Origin: Verrucomicrobiota bacterium
Lineage (GTDB): Bacteria; Verrucomicrobiota; Verrucomicrobiia; Opitutales; Opitutaceae
Assembly: GCA_025352985.1 (NCBI GenBank)
Contig: JANXRL010000195.1
Location: 1 to 32,402, forward strand
Reading direction: 5' to 3'
DNA: 32,402 nt
This document shows, piece by piece, positions 17,604 to 25,257 of this stretch. A model generated the notes under the pieces. The model did no database searches, had not been told where the DNA came from, and saw only the letters and a program-made list of their open reading frames with translations. Position 1 is the stretch's first letter. Each line of letters begins with the position of its first letter. Position numbers and translations under genes: made by a program.

Positions 17604-19136
17604 ATGAAGTTCCAGAATCCGATCCTTCCCGGCTTTTATCCTGACCCAAGCGTATGCCGCGTCGGCGAGGACTATTACCTCGTCAACTCGTCCTTCGAGT
17701 ATTTCCCGGGAGTGCCCGTCTTCCACAGCCGCGACCTCGTAAATTGGCGCCAGATCGGCCACTGCCTCACCCGCAAGAGCCAGCTCCCGCTCGACCACGC
17801 CCCGCCCTCCGACGGCATTTACGCGCCCACCATTCGCCACCACAACGGCCGGTTCTACATGGCCACGACGAACAACATCGCCGGCCAAGGTTTCAAAAAC
17901 TTCTTCGTCCACACCGACGACCCTGCCGGCGAGTGGTCCGATCCCGTGTGGGTCGAGCAAGGCGGCATCGATCCGTCCCTCTTCTTCGACGACGACGGCA
18001 AGGTTTACTGGACCGGCAACGGCACCGGCTGGTCCGCCATCCGCGGCATCTACCAGGCCGAGATCGACATCGAAACTGGCCACCCCCTCACCGACATCCG
18101 TTTCATCTGGACCGGCACCGGCGGCGGCTACCCCGAGTCTCCTCATCTCTTCAAACGCGGAGCCTACTACTACCTCACGGTCGCGGAAGGCGGCACCGCC
18201 GAGTGCCACATGGTCACGATCGCCCGCTCGAAAAACCCCTTCGGTCCCTTCGAGTCCTGCCCGCACAATCCCATCCTCACGCATCGCAGCCTGATGAATC
18301 CCATCACCTCCACCGGTCACGCCGATCTCTTCGAAGATCATCAAGGCAACTGGTGGGCCGTCTTCTTGGGCATCCGCTACTCCGATTTCGGTTTCCACAC
18401 CCTCGGGCGCGAAACCCACCTCGCCCCCGTCGCATGGACCGCCGACGGCTGGCCCGTCATCCACGAAGGCAAAAAAATCACCCCCGTGATGGACGTCGCC
18501 CGCGACCTCCCGCTTCACCCCGTCGCGCCCGCACCCGTGCGCGACGATTTCGATGCACCCAAACTCGCCCTCCCATGGGTGCATCTGCGCAATCTTCCCG
18601 CCTCCGACTGGTCGCTCACCGCCCGCCCCGGCTGGCTCTCCCTTCGTTGCGCCGAAGCCACCCTCGACGAACTCGCCGCCCCCGCGTTCGTCGGCCGTCG
18701 CCAGCAGCATTTTGAGTCGCGCACCGCCGCCCTTCTCGATTTCTCGCCCGCCGCCGAAAACGAGGAAGCCGGCCTCACCGCCCTGATGGACAACGCCCAC
18801 CACGCCGAGCTCGTCGTGACCCTGCGCGCCGGCATCCGCGTCGCCTTCATGCGCCGCCGCGTCGGCACGATGATCTCCGAAACCGCCCCGCACCCGCTGC
18901 CCCCCGGCCCGGTCGAGCTCGTCCTCACCACCGACCGCAAAGCCTACACCTTCAGCATCGCCGCCCCCGGTCAGCCCGCGCACGAACTCGGCCGCCACGA
19001 GCTACGCTATCTGTCCACCCAGGTCGCGGGAGGCTACACCGGTGTCGTCCTCGCGCTCTACGCCACCTCACGCGGCAAGCCCAGCGCAACCACCGCCGCG
19101 TTCGACTGGTGCGACTACGCGCCGATCAACTCTTAG
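17604..19136 (+). CDS. GH43 beta-xylosidase/alpha-L-arabinofuranosidase, cytoplasmic
   Basis: A 510-residue two-domain enzyme of the XynB-like GH43 group. It begins MKFQNPILPGFYPDPSV, with Asp14 the likely base. Asp123 in GGIDPSLFFDDDG is the pKa modulator and Glu178 in GGGYPESPHLF the acid. The ~190-residue C-terminal beta-sandwich (RDDFDAPKLALPWVHLRN ... TAAFDWCDYAPI) supplies part of the active site in this group. There is no signal peptide, unlike the four genes before it, so it should act on imported xylo- or arabinoxylo-oligosaccharides. It is the last gene of the operon, 18 bases after the GH27 stop, and is followed by a clear terminator. It differs from the GH43 at 5765 in its N-terminus and motifs, so the two probably have different specificities. 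Confidence 0.93.
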   Translation: MKFQNPILPGFYPDPSVCRVGEDYYLVNSSFEYFPGVPVFHSRDLVNWRQIGHCLTRKSQLPLDHAPPSDGIYAPTIRHHNGRFYMATTNNIAGQGFKNFFVHTDDPAGEWSDPVWVEQGGIDPSLFFDDDGKVYWTGNGTGWSAIRGIYQAEIDIETGHPLTDIRFIWTGTGGGYPESPHLFKRGAYYYLTVAEGGTAECHMVTIARSKNPFGPFESCPHNPILTHRSLMNPITSTGHADLFEDHQGNWWAVFLGIRYSDFGFHTLGRETHLAPVAWTADGWPVIHEGKKITPVMDVARDLPLHPVAPAPVRDDFDAPKLALPWVHLRNLPASDWSLTARPGWLSLRCAEATLDELAAPAFVGRRQQHFESRTAALLDFSPAAENEEAGLTALMDNAHHAELVVTLRAGIRVAFMRRRVGTMISETAPHPLPPGPVELVLTTDRKAYTFSIAAPGQPAHELGRHELRYLSTQVAGGYTGVVLALYATSRGKPSATTAAFDWCDYAPINS

Positions 19137-19158
19137 TTTCCAAAGTTCTGTTTATACC

Positions 19159-19182
19159 AAGAAATCCGTGAATTTCTTTTTC
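19159..19182 (+). terminator. Rho-independent terminator of the esterase-to-GH43 operon
   Basis: A perfect 7-bp stem AAGAAAT/ATTTCTT with a 6-nt loop (CCGTGA) is followed by a T-run. It lies 22 bases after the GH43 stop. The stem is AT-rich, so moderate in strength. Confidence 0.6.
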
Positions 19183-19507
19183 AAAAACTTTAATCATAAG
19201 CTAGCTGCCCCTTTTGCTGATCCTGTCTCTTCCAGGTGATCTTTGGCCTTTCGTCGCTCCTGCCAGCACGCGAGACATCCGCGTCCCGACCGTAACGGCT
19301 TCCGTTTTAGGCCCGATTGTTACCCGGTGATTTCATCTATAGATAGCTGACACCACCTTTCAGACGCAGGCGACATCCAAGAACTTGAAACCCAACCTCC
19401 GCCTCCCTTCTGCTCTCGCCAAACTGCCCGGCCTCACCTTGCCGCTAAACGGCCATCGCCTTCGCCACCCCTTTCAAACACAATCCTCACCGTTCCGGCA
19501 TTGACCT
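19183..19507. other. Intergenic stretch behind the second AraC gene
   Basis: No gene is seen in these 325 bases. They hold the 12-base direct repeat AATCATAAGCTA (19192-19203), which recurs in front of the GH29 gene at 20420. They also hold a small hairpin AACGG/CCGTT (19294-19306) and the 10-bp palindrome ATCTATAGAT (19335-19344), whose core TCTATAGA recurs at 20398. Confidence 0.5.
19192..19203 (+). repeat. Direct repeat copy 1 (AATCATAAGCTA)
   Basis: Identical to 20420-20431. The two copies lie outside the two ends of the AraC gene, in the same orientation. Possible binding half-sites or traces of an insertion; chance cannot be excluded at this length. Confidence 0.45.
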
Positions 19508-20377
19508 TCAAGCATGGCGTTCTTTGGCAGGACGAACGGAAACAGGAAGACGAGCGGACAGATTCACGTTTACCTGCCGGCGAAACTCAGACGGCGTAAC
19601 ATGTAGTCGCCGCTTGAAATGCAGGCTAAAATGAAAGCGGTCGCAAAACCCGGTCCGCTCCGCGATTTGCTCGATGCTGAGATTGGGCTGATGCATCAAC
19701 TGGCACGCGTTCTCGATCCGGCGGCTAAGCAAATGTTGATGGGGCGATTGCCGGGTAACGCCCCGAAACTCGCGCAAAAACGCACTGACGCTCATATTCA
19801 CCGCCGCCGCCAGCTTGGCGTTTGGCACGGACATAGGATAACTCGTCTGCATGAGTTGCAGCACATGATCGATCTGGGGAGCCGCCGGACGCTGGAGCAA
19901 AGACTTCTTCGGAAGCGTTAAAAGGGCGAGATTGACCAATAAATTGGACCGAAGTGAAACATCCCATTGGAGAAAATCAGGAGAGCCCTTGAGCCGATTT
20001 TTAAACTCGCCGATCAATCTGGCTTCCTGCGGTCCGGTCGGATGGCTCCAAACCATCGGTAAGGCCGGCGTGTAGGCGGAAGGCAGCGTGAAATGGATAT
20101 AAAAATGCGTGACAGGATTTTTTGTATAAGTGGAAAAAGAAGTCTGCGGCGGTATCAGGAAAATCCGTTCGGGTCGCAACGCCCAGCTTCGTTTATTAAT
20201 ACTGATGACCGCCCCGGGGCGATCATTCCAATACCAGCGCCAGTAAGGCGCCACGAGGTTGGGGAAGGCCCATTTTTTCAGTTCTACGAAGGCGCTGTGA
20301 AGAATACGCGGCTCCCCCGCAGGATGAAAGTTGCCATGGACTGCGGTGACGATTTGTCGGGGCACAAACGCTTTCAT
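19508..20377 (-). CDS. AraC-family transcriptional regulator of the fucosidase locus
   Basis: A 289-residue regulator. The N-terminal ~170 residues form a sensor-type domain (AVHGNFHPAGEPRILHSAFVELKKW, then RPERIFLIPPQTSFSTYTKNPVTHFYIHF). They are unlike the regulator at 4721 in detail. The C-terminal two helix-turn-helix motifs run from VPNAKLAAAVNMSVSAFLREF to IEQIAERTGFCDRFHFSLHF, closing with the family-typical TPSEFRRQ. GC is lower (about 53%) than in the flanking operon. It is divergent from the GH29 gene, with 66 bp between starts, so it probably controls that gene and perhaps the neighbouring fucosidase genes. Unusually for this window its leader has a weak AGGA about 10 bases before the ATG. 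Confidence 0.87.
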   Translation of the reverse strand: MKAFVPRQIVTAVHGNFHPAGEPRILHSAFVELKKWAFPNLVAPYWRWYWNDRPGAVISINKRSWALRPERIFLIPPQTSFSTYTKNPVTHFYIHFTLPSAYTPALPMVWSHPTGPQEARLIGEFKNRLKGSPDFLQWDVSLRSNLLVNLALLTLPKKSLLQRPAAPQIDHVLQLMQTSYPMSVPNAKLAAAVNMSVSAFLREFRGVTRQSPHQHLLSRRIENACQLMHQPNLSIEQIAERTGFCDRFHFSLHFKRRLHVTPSEFRRQVNVNLSARLPVSVRPAKERHA

Positions 20378-20395
20378 ACATAGTTTTTCCTTTTT

Positions 20396-20407
20396 CGTCT
20401 ATAGACG
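20396..20407. promoter_or_regulatory. 12-bp perfect palindrome in the AraC/GH29 divergent promoter
   Basis: CGTCTATAGACG is fully palindromic and sits 19 bases from the regulator ATG and 37 from the GH29 ATG. The core TCTATAGA also occurs at 19336-19343, beyond the other end of the regulator gene. A dimeric regulator site is the natural reading. Confidence 0.45.
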
Positions 20408-20419
20408 GCCAGGCGATAA

Positions 20420-20431
20420 AATCATAAGCTA
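20420..20431 (+). repeat. Direct repeat copy 2 (AATCATAAGCTA)
   Basis: Identical to 19192-19203. It lies 13-24 bases upstream of the GH29 ATG, where it would form part of the 5' leader or core promoter. Confidence 0.45.
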
Positions 20432-20443
20432 AAAAATCCCCCC

Positions 20444-22027
20444 ATGATAAAACCTTACCTCACCTTCGCCCTGACCCTCGGCCTTGCATCCAGCCCATCG
20501 CTCAAAGCGGTGGAGTCCGCCCCCTTGATCCCTCCCAGCGATATAGTCGCCGGCCCCTTCACGCCGACCGACGATTCTTTGAAACAATACGTTTACCCCG
20601 ACTGGTTCCGTGACGCCAAATTCGGCATCTGGGCCCACTGGGGTCCCCAGGCGGTGCCGCGCCAAGGCGACTGGTATGCCAAAAAACTCTATCAAGCCGA
20701 TCAAATCGATCCCAAGACCGGTCAAGACAAAGGCCCCAGCCCCGATTACAAATACCACCTCGCCCACTACGGCCATCCCTCAAAGTTCGGCTACAAAGAC
20801 ATCATCCCCCTGTGGAAAGCCGAAAAATGGGAGCCCGAAAAATTGATGGCTCTCTATAAAAAAGCGGGCGCGAAGTATTTTGTCAGCATGGGTTCCCACC
20901 ATGATAATTTTTTCCTTTGGGATTCAAAAATCCACCGCTGGAACTCCGTCAACATGGGTCCCAAAAAAGACGTGGTCGGCATCTGGCAAAAAGCCGCCCA
21001 AGCTCAGGGTCTGCGCTTTGGCGTCTCCGAGCATCTCGCGGCTAGCTACAATTGGTTCCAGTCCAGCCACGGCGCCGACAAGACCGGCCCCATGGCCGGT
21101 GTCCCCTATGACGGCAACGACCCGCAAAATCAGGACCTCTATCACACCAAGGGCGATCCCAAGGATAACGGTTGGCTGACCAAAAACCCCGAGTGGCACC
21201 GCGAGTGGTTCAACGACGTCAAAGAGCTGGTCGATACCTACCACCCCGACCTGCTTTATTCTGACAGCGGCCTGCCTTTTGAAGACGTGGGCCGTGCAAT
21301 GTTGGCTAATTATTACAACGGTAATATCGCCGCCCATGGCGGCAAGCTGGAGGCGATCTATAACTGTAAGCAAAGCTCCGAGGGCAAATGGGTCCGCGAC
21401 ATCGAGCGCGGCGTCGCCGACGGCATCAGCCCTTATCCCTGGCAGACCGATACCTCCATCGGTGATTGGTATTATCGCACCGGCCAGAAATACAAGAGCT
21501 CGGGGGAGATTGTCCGCATGCTGGCCGACATCGTGAGCAAAAACGGCAATCTTTTGATCAACGTCGTGCAAACTCCCGAAGGCGACCTTGAACCCGACAT
21601 TCTCACCATCCTCGACGAGATCGCCGGGTGGACCGCCGTCAACGGCGAAGGCATTTACGCCACCCGCCCCTGGAAAGTCTATGGCGAAGGCCCCAGCACG
21701 CGCAGCGATCAACAGGAAAAAGGCAGCTTCTCCGGCCTGAAAGACGTGCCGAACAAGCCCTACACGCAGTCGGATTTTCGCTTCACCACCTCCAAGGATG
21801 GCCGCGTGCTATATGCTTTCTGTTTTGCCGCGCCGACCGAAGATATCCGCATCGTCTCCCTGGGTGAAAACGCCCGGTTGGCGGAGCGACCCGTCGCCGC
21901 CGTCGAACTCCTTGGCTCCGCCGAAAAACCCGTCTGGAAACAAGAGCCTGCTGCGCTCGTGATTGGTAAACCGGCCGGAGCCGCCAAGGTTCTCGCTCTC
22001 ACCTACAAAATCACATTCAAGGACTGA
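20444..22027 (+). CDS. GH29 alpha-L-fucosidase, secreted
   Basis: A 527-residue exo-fucosidase with a signal peptide (MIKPYLTFALTLGLASS, cleavage near 22). The GH29 barrel has YPDWFRDAKFGIWAHWGPQ (~51-69), HYGHPSKFGYKD, GSHHDNF (~150-155) and HPDLLYSDSG, with Asp274 the likely nucleophile. ISPYPWQTD-type and SKNGNLLINV strands follow. A C-terminal beta domain (ATRPWKVYGEGP ... LTYKITF) ends it. It would release alpha-L-fucose outside the cytoplasm. The same architecture is found in the genes at 25258 and 28594. It is divergent from an AraC regulator and followed by a strong terminator, so it is transcribed alone. The acid/base residue is not conserved enough in GH29 to point to by eye. Confidence 0.92.
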   Translation: MIKPYLTFALTLGLASSPSLKAVESAPLIPPSDIVAGPFTPTDDSLKQYVYPDWFRDAKFGIWAHWGPQAVPRQGDWYAKKLYQADQIDPKTGQDKGPSPDYKYHLAHYGHPSKFGYKDIIPLWKAEKWEPEKLMALYKKAGAKYFVSMGSHHDNFFLWDSKIHRWNSVNMGPKKDVVGIWQKAAQAQGLRFGVSEHLAASYNWFQSSHGADKTGPMAGVPYDGNDPQNQDLYHTKGDPKDNGWLTKNPEWHREWFNDVKELVDTYHPDLLYSDSGLPFEDVGRAMLANYYNGNIAAHGGKLEAIYNCKQSSEGKWVRDIERGVADGISPYPWQTDTSIGDWYYRTGQKYKSSGEIVRMLADIVSKNGNLLINVVQTPEGDLEPDILTILDEIAGWTAVNGEGIYATRPWKVYGEGPSTRSDQQEKGSFSGLKDVPNKPYTQSDFRFTTSKDGRVLYAFCFAAPTEDIRIVSLGENARLAERPVAAVELLGSAEKPVWKQEPAALVIGKPAGAAKVLALTYKITFKD

Positions 22028-22047
22028 TGCGCCACGCTTGGCGCATC
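22026..22047 (+). terminator. Hairpin overlapping the GH29 stop
   Basis: An 8-bp stem GATGCGCC/GGCGCATC with a 6-nt loop begins inside the stop codon. It lacks a T-tract, so it is more likely an mRNA 3'-end stabilising hairpin than a terminator by itself. Confidence 0.45.
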
Positions 22048-22064
22048 CACGCAAGCCGTGCATC

Positions 22065-22092
22065 GACCGGTGGAAAATCCACCGGTCTTTTT
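22065..22092 (+). terminator. Strong rho-independent terminator after GH29
   Basis: A perfect 10-bp stem GACCGGTGGA/TCCACCGGTC with an AAA loop is followed by TTTTT. It is the clearest terminator in the window and separates the GH29 gene from the beta-helix gene downstream. Confidence 0.9.
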
Positions 22093-22186
22093 GCGCGAGT
22101 TTTCATCACAATTTTAATTCTGGTATTGCTCGTCTCACGGACGATGAAGGCTCGTCGGCACATAAATCTTAATCGTTGATCCCGGC

Positions 22187-22200
22187 CGGAAAATATTCCG
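22187..22200. promoter_or_regulatory. Inverted repeat just upstream of the beta-helix gene
   Basis: CGGAAAATATTCCG has 5-bp arms around AATA. It ends 16 bases before the ATG at 22217. Candidate operator for the separately transcribed gene that follows. Confidence 0.35.
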
Positions 22201-22216
22201 CATCATCCCCCTCCTT

Positions 22217-23734
22217 ATGGATACCGCTCTAAGCGTCAGGAGACTTCGCTATACGCGCGCCTGGCGTTTTCCATTCGCGATCCTTAGCCTCTTGCTGGCC
22301 GTATGCCTCGCGTTCTTACCCGCTGCGGCTGCGGCGGGAATCGAAGTTTACCCGGGTCCCGGCGCGAACGCCTACAAAACCGATCTTTACCGGGTCGAGG
22401 TGCAGGACGGAGCACGCTGGCTGGATTCATATACTTACAAGGTGGCGCGCAAGAGCGTGACGGGCTGGCAGAGCGGCAAGATTGCCAGCGTGAACTTCAC
22501 CACCTTCGGCACGACTGCGCCCGCAACCGTGCGGGTGACCAAGCTCGGCGCAGCCATTGGTTCTCTCACCCTCAGCCCCTTGTCCAAAAATATCCCCTGC
22601 TCGCTTGTCGCCGGTCAGGCGATCATCACGTTGAAGCCGTTGGAAAAAGCCTGGATTGTCTTCGACGGTGACGAGGGAGCCCCGCTCTTTCTGTTCGCCG
22701 ACGCCCCCAAGCCGCCCGTGCCGCCGGGCGCCTTGTATTACGGACCGGGGATTCATGAGATCGGTCTCGCCGCCGCCATTACCGACGACTCGACCCTTTA
22801 CCTCGATGGAGGTGCGTGGGTCATCGGCACGCTCGATTTGCGCAACCACAAGGGCGTGACCATCGAAGGCCCCGGCGTGCTCTCCGGTGAAAAATGGCCG
22901 CCGGAAGTCGTTTCAAAAATCAAGGACAAGACCGTTTATCACATGATAATCGGCGACAAGGCTTCCTCCAGCCGGGACAATCGCCTCAAAGACATCACCA
23001 TCGTCAACGCCCCTAGTTATCATATGCAGGGCGGCCCCGAATACATCGGCGGCGTGAAGCTGATCTCACCCTGGTTTTACTCGACCGACGGATTCCAACA
23101 GACCCCTCGCGGACCTGGGCGCCAAGCTTTGATCGAACATTGCTTCGCCTTCGTCGGCGACGACGTGTTTTTTCCCAGAGCAAACTACCAGGGAAACATC
23201 GAGATTCGCGATTGTTTTGTCAGCGCCACCAACAACAGCGTGTTTCAAATCTGCTATTGGGGCGATCCCCTCGACCATGATTTCAAAATGTATGCCCACG
23301 ACATCGACATTAAAAACTATCTCGCCGGGGCAAACCACAACAACGCCCTCTTTCGCGCCTCCATCAACAACACGCCGAAGACAGGCGTGAAAAACATGAC
23401 CTTCGAAAACATTCATATCGAGGGCGTCGTGCCCTGTCCGCTCGTGCAGATCGAAAACCGGGAGTATTTCTGGCCCAAGCAGACGACCAAACCTGAAACC
23501 AAACAAGGCAACGCGTCCAACTTCGTCTTTCGCAATATCACCGCGACGGTTCCTGCCGATCAAGCCACCCTCGTAAAGAGCACCTTGCTCGGACTCGACG
23601 AGCAGAACGGACTCCACGGATTCCTCTTTGAAAACGTGAAGATCAACGGCACGACGCTTACCAGCGCCAACTGCACCGACTATTTCAAAGTAAACCCGTT
23701 CGTCTCCAACCTCTGCTTCGTCGCCAAGCCCTAG
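22217..23734 (+). CDS. GH28/GH49-like (clan GH-N type) beta-helix protein, secreted
   Basis: A 505-residue protein with a long basic N-terminus (VRRLRYTRAWR) and a hydrophobic core (FAILSLLLAVCLAFLPAAAAA, cleavage near 40). Residues ~41-165 look like a beta-sandwich (SYTYKV, PATVRVTKL). From YYGPGIHEIG (~175) begins a right-handed beta-helix with the coil text STLYLDGGAWVIGTL and VTIEGPGVLSG. The acidic triad pattern of clan GH-N is present: Asp291 in STDGFQQ and Asp315/Asp316 in VGDDVFF, spaced like Asp180, Asp201 and Asp202 of fungal polygalacturonase II. The downstream Gly-His-Gly of GH28 is missing, as in GH49. It is probably a hydrolase of an acidic or neutral plant glycan; the substrate is not readable. 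It is monocistronic, between a terminator and a convergent operon. Confidence 0.62.
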   Translation: MDTALSVRRLRYTRAWRFPFAILSLLLAVCLAFLPAAAAAGIEVYPGPGANAYKTDLYRVEVQDGARWLDSYTYKVARKSVTGWQSGKIASVNFTTFGTTAPATVRVTKLGAAIGSLTLSPLSKNIPCSLVAGQAIITLKPLEKAWIVFDGDEGAPLFLFADAPKPPVPPGALYYGPGIHEIGLAAAITDDSTLYLDGGAWVIGTLDLRNHKGVTIEGPGVLSGEKWPPEVVSKIKDKTVYHMIIGDKASSSRDNRLKDITIVNAPSYHMQGGPEYIGGVKLISPWFYSTDGFQQTPRGPGRQALIEHCFAFVGDDVFFPRANYQGNIEIRDCFVSATNNSVFQICYWGDPLDHDFKMYAHDIDIKNYLAGANHNNALFRASINNTPKTGVKNMTFENIHIEGVVPCPLVQIENREYFWPKQTTKPETKQGNASNFVFRNITATVPADQATLVKSTLLGLDEQNGLHGFLFENVKINGTTLTSANCTDYFKVNPFVSNLCFVAKP

Positions 23735-23800
23735 GCAAAATGATTTGGACCAGTGTAAGAATAAACGACAAACTTTCCAAGGCGTCTGGCCCAGCCCATT

Positions 23801-25120
23801 TTAACGAACGGTTTTATCAAGCCTGAGCAGCATGGCTCCGTGGCCCGGGACCGTTAACGTGATTTTATCGGTGAAAACGCCGAGCATTTTATGCCGCCAG
23901 AGGTCGCGAACGGCATATTCGCCGTTCAACCCCGCGTCGGACCAGTTTAAAGTCACGCTGGTTTCCTTTTCCTCGCGGTTGAAAAAGCCGGCGGCATAGG
24001 CGCCATTTTTCAGCTCCCGGAACCAGACTTCACCGCCGCCCTTGACTTGGGAAACCCGCTTGGCCGGCCGACCAAGCTTGTCTTGGTTGATCGCGAGAAC
24101 CTCGTCGTTGGCAAGCAAAGACAGCGTCCACTCATCATTGTCCGGCAGGTTCATTCCGAGCATGAGCGGTGACGGACGGAGCGCCCAGAGAGACATCAAC
24201 ATGACCTGTTCATCGCGCTTGAAATGGGTTTGCCGGTCCTTGCCGACAGAGCGGATCCCAATCCGCCCGAAGGGAATCATGTCGGAATCGGGCCAGTGTC
24301 CGGGACCGCCTGTATCCTGCCAGCGGTAAGCCATGTCAAAGGCATGATTCAAAGAACCCCATTTATCCCAAAAATCACTGGAAACGCGCCACATGTTGGC
24401 ATGGGTCGAGAGGTGCTCCGCTCGCGCGACCGGCGTCTCGCCCGGCGAGGTGGAAAACACCATGGGCCGTCCGCATTTGTCGATAGCCTTGCGGATGAGT
24501 TCGATTTCATCGCCATGATACGGGGCCGAAAGGTCATCCACTTTTACAAAATCGACGCCCCACGCGGCATAGAGGCGGAAAATAGAATCATAGTAATCCT
24601 GACCGGCGGACGCCTTGGTATTCACGCCCCACATGTCCTGACACCAACTACAGGTGCTTTGGGGGTTGGCTGCATCCGCCGCCTTAAAAGCCGAGCCTTC
24701 GATGGGCGTATTGGTTTTGACCGCTTGCCGGGGAATGCCGCGCATCACGTGAATGCCGAACTTCAGTCCCATGTCGTGAACCCTGTCGGCAAGCGGCTTG
24801 AAGCCTTTCCCTTCGCTGGCGGAAGGGAAACGGTTGGGCGCAGGCATAAGCCGGCCGAAAGCGTCCATTTCGAGGGGGCCGCCGATGCCGTTGGGGTCGT
24901 AGTTTGCGGCGGTGGCGTCGGACCAGCGGAAGTCCACGACGACATAGTTCCAACCGTGGACGAGAAGCTTGTCTTTAACATAAGTGACGTTGGCCATGAA
25001 CTCGGCCGCCGTCACGCTGGAGCCGAAAGCGTCGTAACTGTTCCACCCCATCGGCGGCGTCGGCGCGACGTTCCAGTAATCGGGCGCTCCTGCGTTCACG
25101 TTCGTCGAACCAAATTCCAA
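23801..25120 (-). CDS. GH27-like alpha-galactosidase, signal peptide separated by an apparent frameshift
   Basis: The 439-residue open frame (from a TTG at 25120) covers the whole GH27 catalytic barrel. It contains TPPMGWNSYDAFG (~21), Asp195 in FVKVDD (nucleophile position), Asp249 in WRVSSDFWDKW (acid/base position), GHWPDSDM and the C-terminal beta domain ending HGAMLLRLD. There is no signal peptide in this frame, though the operon partners are secreted. Immediately upstream, in another frame, lies text like a signal peptide (RAKHRLTGSLLFGILATLGA). The two meet at a run of six T's on the minus strand (25116-25121 region); one extra T would join them. No ATG exists upstream before the preceding stop. 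The enzyme may be a recent pseudogene, be expressed by slippage, or reflect a sequencing error. The substrate is probably alpha-galactoside, by family. Confidence 0.8.
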   Translation of the reverse strand: MEFGSTNVNAGAPDYWNVAPTPPMGWNSYDAFGSSVTAAEFMANVTYVKDKLLVHGWNYVVVDFRWSDATAANYDPNGIGGPLEMDAFGRLMPAPNRFPSASEGKGFKPLADRVHDMGLKFGIHVMRGIPRQAVKTNTPIEGSAFKAADAANPQSTCSWCQDMWGVNTKASAGQDYYDSIFRLYAAWGVDFVKVDDLSAPYHGDEIELIRKAIDKCGRPMVFSTSPGETPVARAEHLSTHANMWRVSSDFWDKWGSLNHAFDMAYRWQDTGGPGHWPDSDMIPFGRIGIRSVGKDRQTHFKRDEQVMLMSLWALRPSPLMLGMNLPDNDEWTLSLLANDEVLAINQDKLGRPAKRVSQVKGGGEVWFRELKNGAYAAGFFNREEKETSVTLNWSDAGLNGEYAVRDLWRHKMLGVFTDKITLTVPGHGAMLLRLDKTVR

Positions 25121-25257
25121 AAAACGGCGGCGCCCAGCGTGGCGAGAATACCAAAGAGCAACGAACCGGTTAAGCGGTGCTTTGCCCTGAAAGAAAACGA
25201 GGAGCGGGAGGTCTTGAAAGGAATACGTTTTTGCTGATTAAAGGAATAACGTAACGG
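25096..25257 (-). other. Out-of-frame signal-peptide-like leader of the GH27 gene
   Basis: Directly after the TGA of the upstream GH29, and in the same frame, 53 codons are open and end in a TGA at 25096-25098. They include a basic stretch (QQKRIPFKTSR ... FRAKHR) and a hydrophobic segment (LTGSLLFGILATLGAAVF). The order and composition are those of a Sec signal peptide. No ATG or GTG begins it. ATT at 25224 and TTG at 25164 are the only weak candidates. Confidence 0.55.

Noticed and set aside
17511-18998. 495-codon frame (-) antisense to the second GH43
   Set aside because: Shadow of a clear GH43 with all three catalytic carboxylates.
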